Positions 14,332-15,765 of a DNA stretch of 15,765 bases are shown here, in pieces; position 1 is the stretch's first letter; each line of letters starts with the position of its first letter. The notes beneath the pieces were generated by a model. It saw nothing but the letters and a program-made list of their open reading frames with translations. It ran no database searches and was not told the DNA's origin. Source of the DNA: Archaeoglobus sp. (lineage in GTDB: Archaea > Halobacteriota > Archaeoglobi > Archaeoglobales > Archaeoglobaceae); contig QNXS01000047.1 in NCBI GenBank assembly GCA_003978865.1, positions 1-15,765 of the forward strand. Reading direction: 5' to 3'. The translations under genes and the position numbers were made by a program.

Positions 14332-15288
14332 ATGACTGCTATGAATCCGAGAAGGATTAAAATAACAAGGGAAGATACGTCCCTCATCATTTTTAGAGCT
14401 TTAAAAAAAGGTGAATTTTCTGGGGTTGAAATTGCAAACAAACTTGGAATAAGCAGAACCTCGATCTGGAAGGCTATTGAAAAAATAAGAGGTGCAGGGT
14501 ACAATATCACCTCGAAGAAAGGCAGGGGCTATAAACTTATAGGACATTCAGAATTTCCTGTTTACGAGATAGCTGAACTTTGCTTCTCAAATGGAGTTGA
14601 AGAATTCTATTTTTTCGATGAAATTGATTCAACCAACAGTTTTCTTAAAAGGCTGCTATCTGACAGACAGGTTGTAGCTGTGGCATTAGCCTTAAAACAG
14701 ACCGCTGGTAGAGGTAGGCTCGGTAGGAGGTGGTTGAGTGATTTAGGTGGACTGTATGTATCCATCAGCCATAGAGTTAGAACGAACTTAAGTGATGTTC
14801 CCAAAATAACAATATGTTCTGGAGTAGCTGTATGTAAAGCTATACGGAATTTTGGATGTAATGCTACTCTCAAATGGCCTAACGATATCCTGCTTAATGG
14901 AAAAAAGCTTAGCGGGATACTCTGCGAGTTGTGCGGTGAATCAGACGATCTATGGGTGGTTATAGGTGTTGGTGTAAATGTGAAGAACAGAGTTCCGGAA
15001 TATGCTACTAACCTATCAGATTACCACGTTACATTAGGTGAAGTGTGTATAGGCATTCTGAGTAGCCTCTTTAACTATCTGTCAATGCTACCCAAAAAAT
15101 GGGAGGATATAAGGCGAGAATGGCTTGAGCTGGCAAAGCCAATGATGGGTAAAAAAGTGGAGGTCAAATCTGCCGGAAACACTTATACCGGAATATTTGA
15201 GGGAATAGATGAGAGCGGAGCACTTTTGCTAAACACTGGTGAGAAAAAAATAAGAGTCTATTCAGGAGACTGTTTTTATGGGGGGTGA
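14332..15288 (+). CDS. birA: Bifunctional biotin-protein ligase / biotin operon repressor
   Basis: It activates biotin to biotinyl-AMP and transfers it to the lysine of biotin carboxyl carrier proteins. The 318 residues have an N-terminal winged helix (about 15-70, with FSGVEIANKLGISRTSIWKAIEKIR and SKKGRGYKL), so a DNA-binding repressor role is likely. The ligase core follows, with DEIDSTNSFLKRL, the biotin/adenylate loop GRGRLGRRW (126-134), KWPNDILLNGKKLSGIL (181 on) and VVIGVGVNVKN. A small C-terminal SH3-like domain ends the chain. ATG 14332 fits leaderless initiation from the shared TATA box; ATG 14341 is an alternative. Self-regulation and control of ubiX through this short promoter are conceivable but unproven. 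Confidence 0.95.
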   Translation: MTAMNPRRIKITREDTSLIIFRALKKGEFSGVEIANKLGISRTSIWKAIEKIRGAGYNITSKKGRGYKLIGHSEFPVYEIAELCFSNGVEEFYFFDEIDSTNSFLKRLLSDRQVVAVALALKQTAGRGRLGRRWLSDLGGLYVSISHRVRTNLSDVPKITICSGVAVCKAIRNFGCNATLKWPNDILLNGKKLSGILCELCGESDDLWVVIGVGVNVKNRVPEYATNLSDYHVTLGEVCIGILSSLFNYLSMLPKKWEDIRREWLELAKPMMGKKVEVKSAGNTYTGIFEGIDESGALLLNTGEKKIRVYSGDCFYGG

Positions 15289-15292
15289 TAAC

Positions 15293-15460
15293 TTGAATGT
15301 TGATGTTGAATGTCCAAAATGCGGAGGAAAAGTCAGGGTAGTTGATAAATTAGAAAAAAATAAAAGAGCTGTATACTTTCTCGAATGTCCAAAATGCGGA
15401 GGAAAAGGAAAACTCATAAGAATAGGGGAGATAGGAACTGAAATTTTGGATTTTGAATGA
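15293..15460 (+). CDS. Small zinc-ribbon protein with two CPKCGGK motifs
   Basis: This 55-residue protein has no assigned function. Two CPKCGGK knuckles spaced about 25 residues apart should bind one zinc as a ribbon; the rest is a few charged beta strands (KVRVVDKLEKNKR, KGKLIRIGEIGTEILDFE). It resembles small archaeal zinc-ribbon proteins. TTG 15293 is preferred because GGGGTGAT (15282-15289) is the obvious ribosome binding site. An ATG at 15278 would overlap the birA end by 11 bases. Starting 4 bases after the birA stop, it is almost surely co-transcribed with birA. The two motifs are encoded by identical 25-base stretches. Confidence 0.75.
   Translation: MNVDVECPKCGGKVRVVDKLEKNKRAVYFLECPKCGGKGKLIRIGEIGTEILDFE
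15308..15407 (+). repeat. Two identical 25-bp direct repeats encoding the zinc knuckles
   Basis: Copies at 15308-15332 and 15383-15407 are identical at every base, including third codon positions, across ECPKCGGK plus one base. They are 75 bases (25 codons) apart, so the reading frame is kept. Confidence 0.85.
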
Positions 15461-15483
15461 TTTTTGTCTAAGGATTAATGTTA

Positions 15484-15765
15484 CTACGATTTTCCACTTT
15501 TCACATTTGATAGAAATGCAAGGTAGGAATCAAGCTGTATTCTTTCGTGTGAGCCTTCTGTAAGCCTGAAATCAATCTCTCCAAGTTTGTCTATCAGCTG
15601 AACTTTAAGTTTTTCATCTATACTTAAAGATATAATCTCCTTAAATAACTGGGAGATTACATCTTCTCCACTCATACCATATTCAACCATGAGTTTGTCG
15701 AGGATTTCCCTTGCTTCCAAGAATTTTCCATTAAGAGCTGTTTTGAGCAACTCTCTAAGTTCTTC
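15484..15765 (-). CDS. rfcS: Replication factor C small subunit, C-terminal fragment
   Basis: The minus-strand frame is open from the window edge to the stop at 15484 and encodes 93 residues. It contains LLKTALNGKFLEAREILDKLMVEYGMSGEDVISQLFKEI and ends with LTEGSHERIQLDSYLAFLS. This helical bundle is the C-terminal collar domain of the archaeal clamp loader small subunit, which loads PCNA onto primed DNA; LTEGxxERIQLxxxLA is the recurrent end of RfcS. The AAA+ ATPase part lies beyond the window, so the Walker motifs and possible inteins cannot be checked. It is convergent with the zinc-ribbon gene, with 23 bases between. Confidence 0.88.
   Translation of the reverse strand, partial: EELRELLKTALNGKFLEAREILDKLMVEYGMSGEDVISQLFKEIISLSIDEKLKVQLIDKLGEIDFRLTEGSHERIQLDSYLAFLSNVKSGKS

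Noticed and set aside
14283..14510. 76-codon N-terminal extension of ubiX containing a hydrophobic stretch that resembles a membrane segment
   Set aside because: It is antisense to the conserved start of birA, lies upstream of the TATA box, and UbiX proteins begin at the GASG strand.

Overview
This window reads as a chromosomal segment from a euryarchaeon, most likely a member of the Archaeoglobales. It carries archaeal-type translation genes (S15, L7Ae, S28e, L24e and a short aIF5B), archaeal TFS, a cupin-type phosphoglucose isomerase, archaeal apgM and an RFC small subunit. TATA boxes lie 24-27 bases ahead of many start codons, the DNA is A+T-rich, and GTG/TTG starts are frequent. The genus assignment is inferred from gene content and protein flavour, not from a search.

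Left part (1-6106). The C-terminus of a radical-SAM protein of the CofH/MqnC kind is followed by a decayed insertion sequence (159-1071). The element still has imperfect terminal inverted repeats and a perfect 9-bp target duplication. A minus-strand group follows: cupin phosphoglucose isomerase, adenylosuccinate lyase (purB) and, from its own promoter, a GH38 alpha-mannosidase.

Middle (6177-9006). A tightly packed plus-strand run encodes a PHP-domain phosphoesterase, a Nudix hydrolase and transcription factor TFS. Separately promoted genes follow: rps15, a RdgB/HAM1-like nucleotide pyrophosphatase and a MoaD/SAMP-like ubiquitin-fold protein with an unusual -GGT end.

Translation cluster (9080-12535). 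This holds L7Ae, S28e, L24e (59 aa), nucleoside diphosphate kinase and aIF5B. After aIF5B comes an unannotated structured RNA, 12478-12535, with every landmark of an archaeal H/ACA guide RNA: an 8-bp basal stem, an internal pocket, an upper stem capped by a UGA...UGA kink-loop, a 3' ACA, and a TATA box 27 bases ahead of its 5' end. Its pocket matches a universally conserved segment of 23S rRNA near the peptidyl transferase centre, with the target U in the correct place. L7Ae, the protein that binds such kink-loops, is encoded 3 kb upstream.

Right part (12531-15765). Minus-strand apgM and the flavin prenyltransferase ubiX lie divergent to birA (biotin ligase/repressor). The ubiX and birA starts share one palindromic TATA box placed almost midway between them. 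A two-CxxC zinc-ribbon protein and the C-terminus of the RFC small subunit close the window.

No CRISPR array, tRNA, rRNA, intein or intact mobile element was seen.
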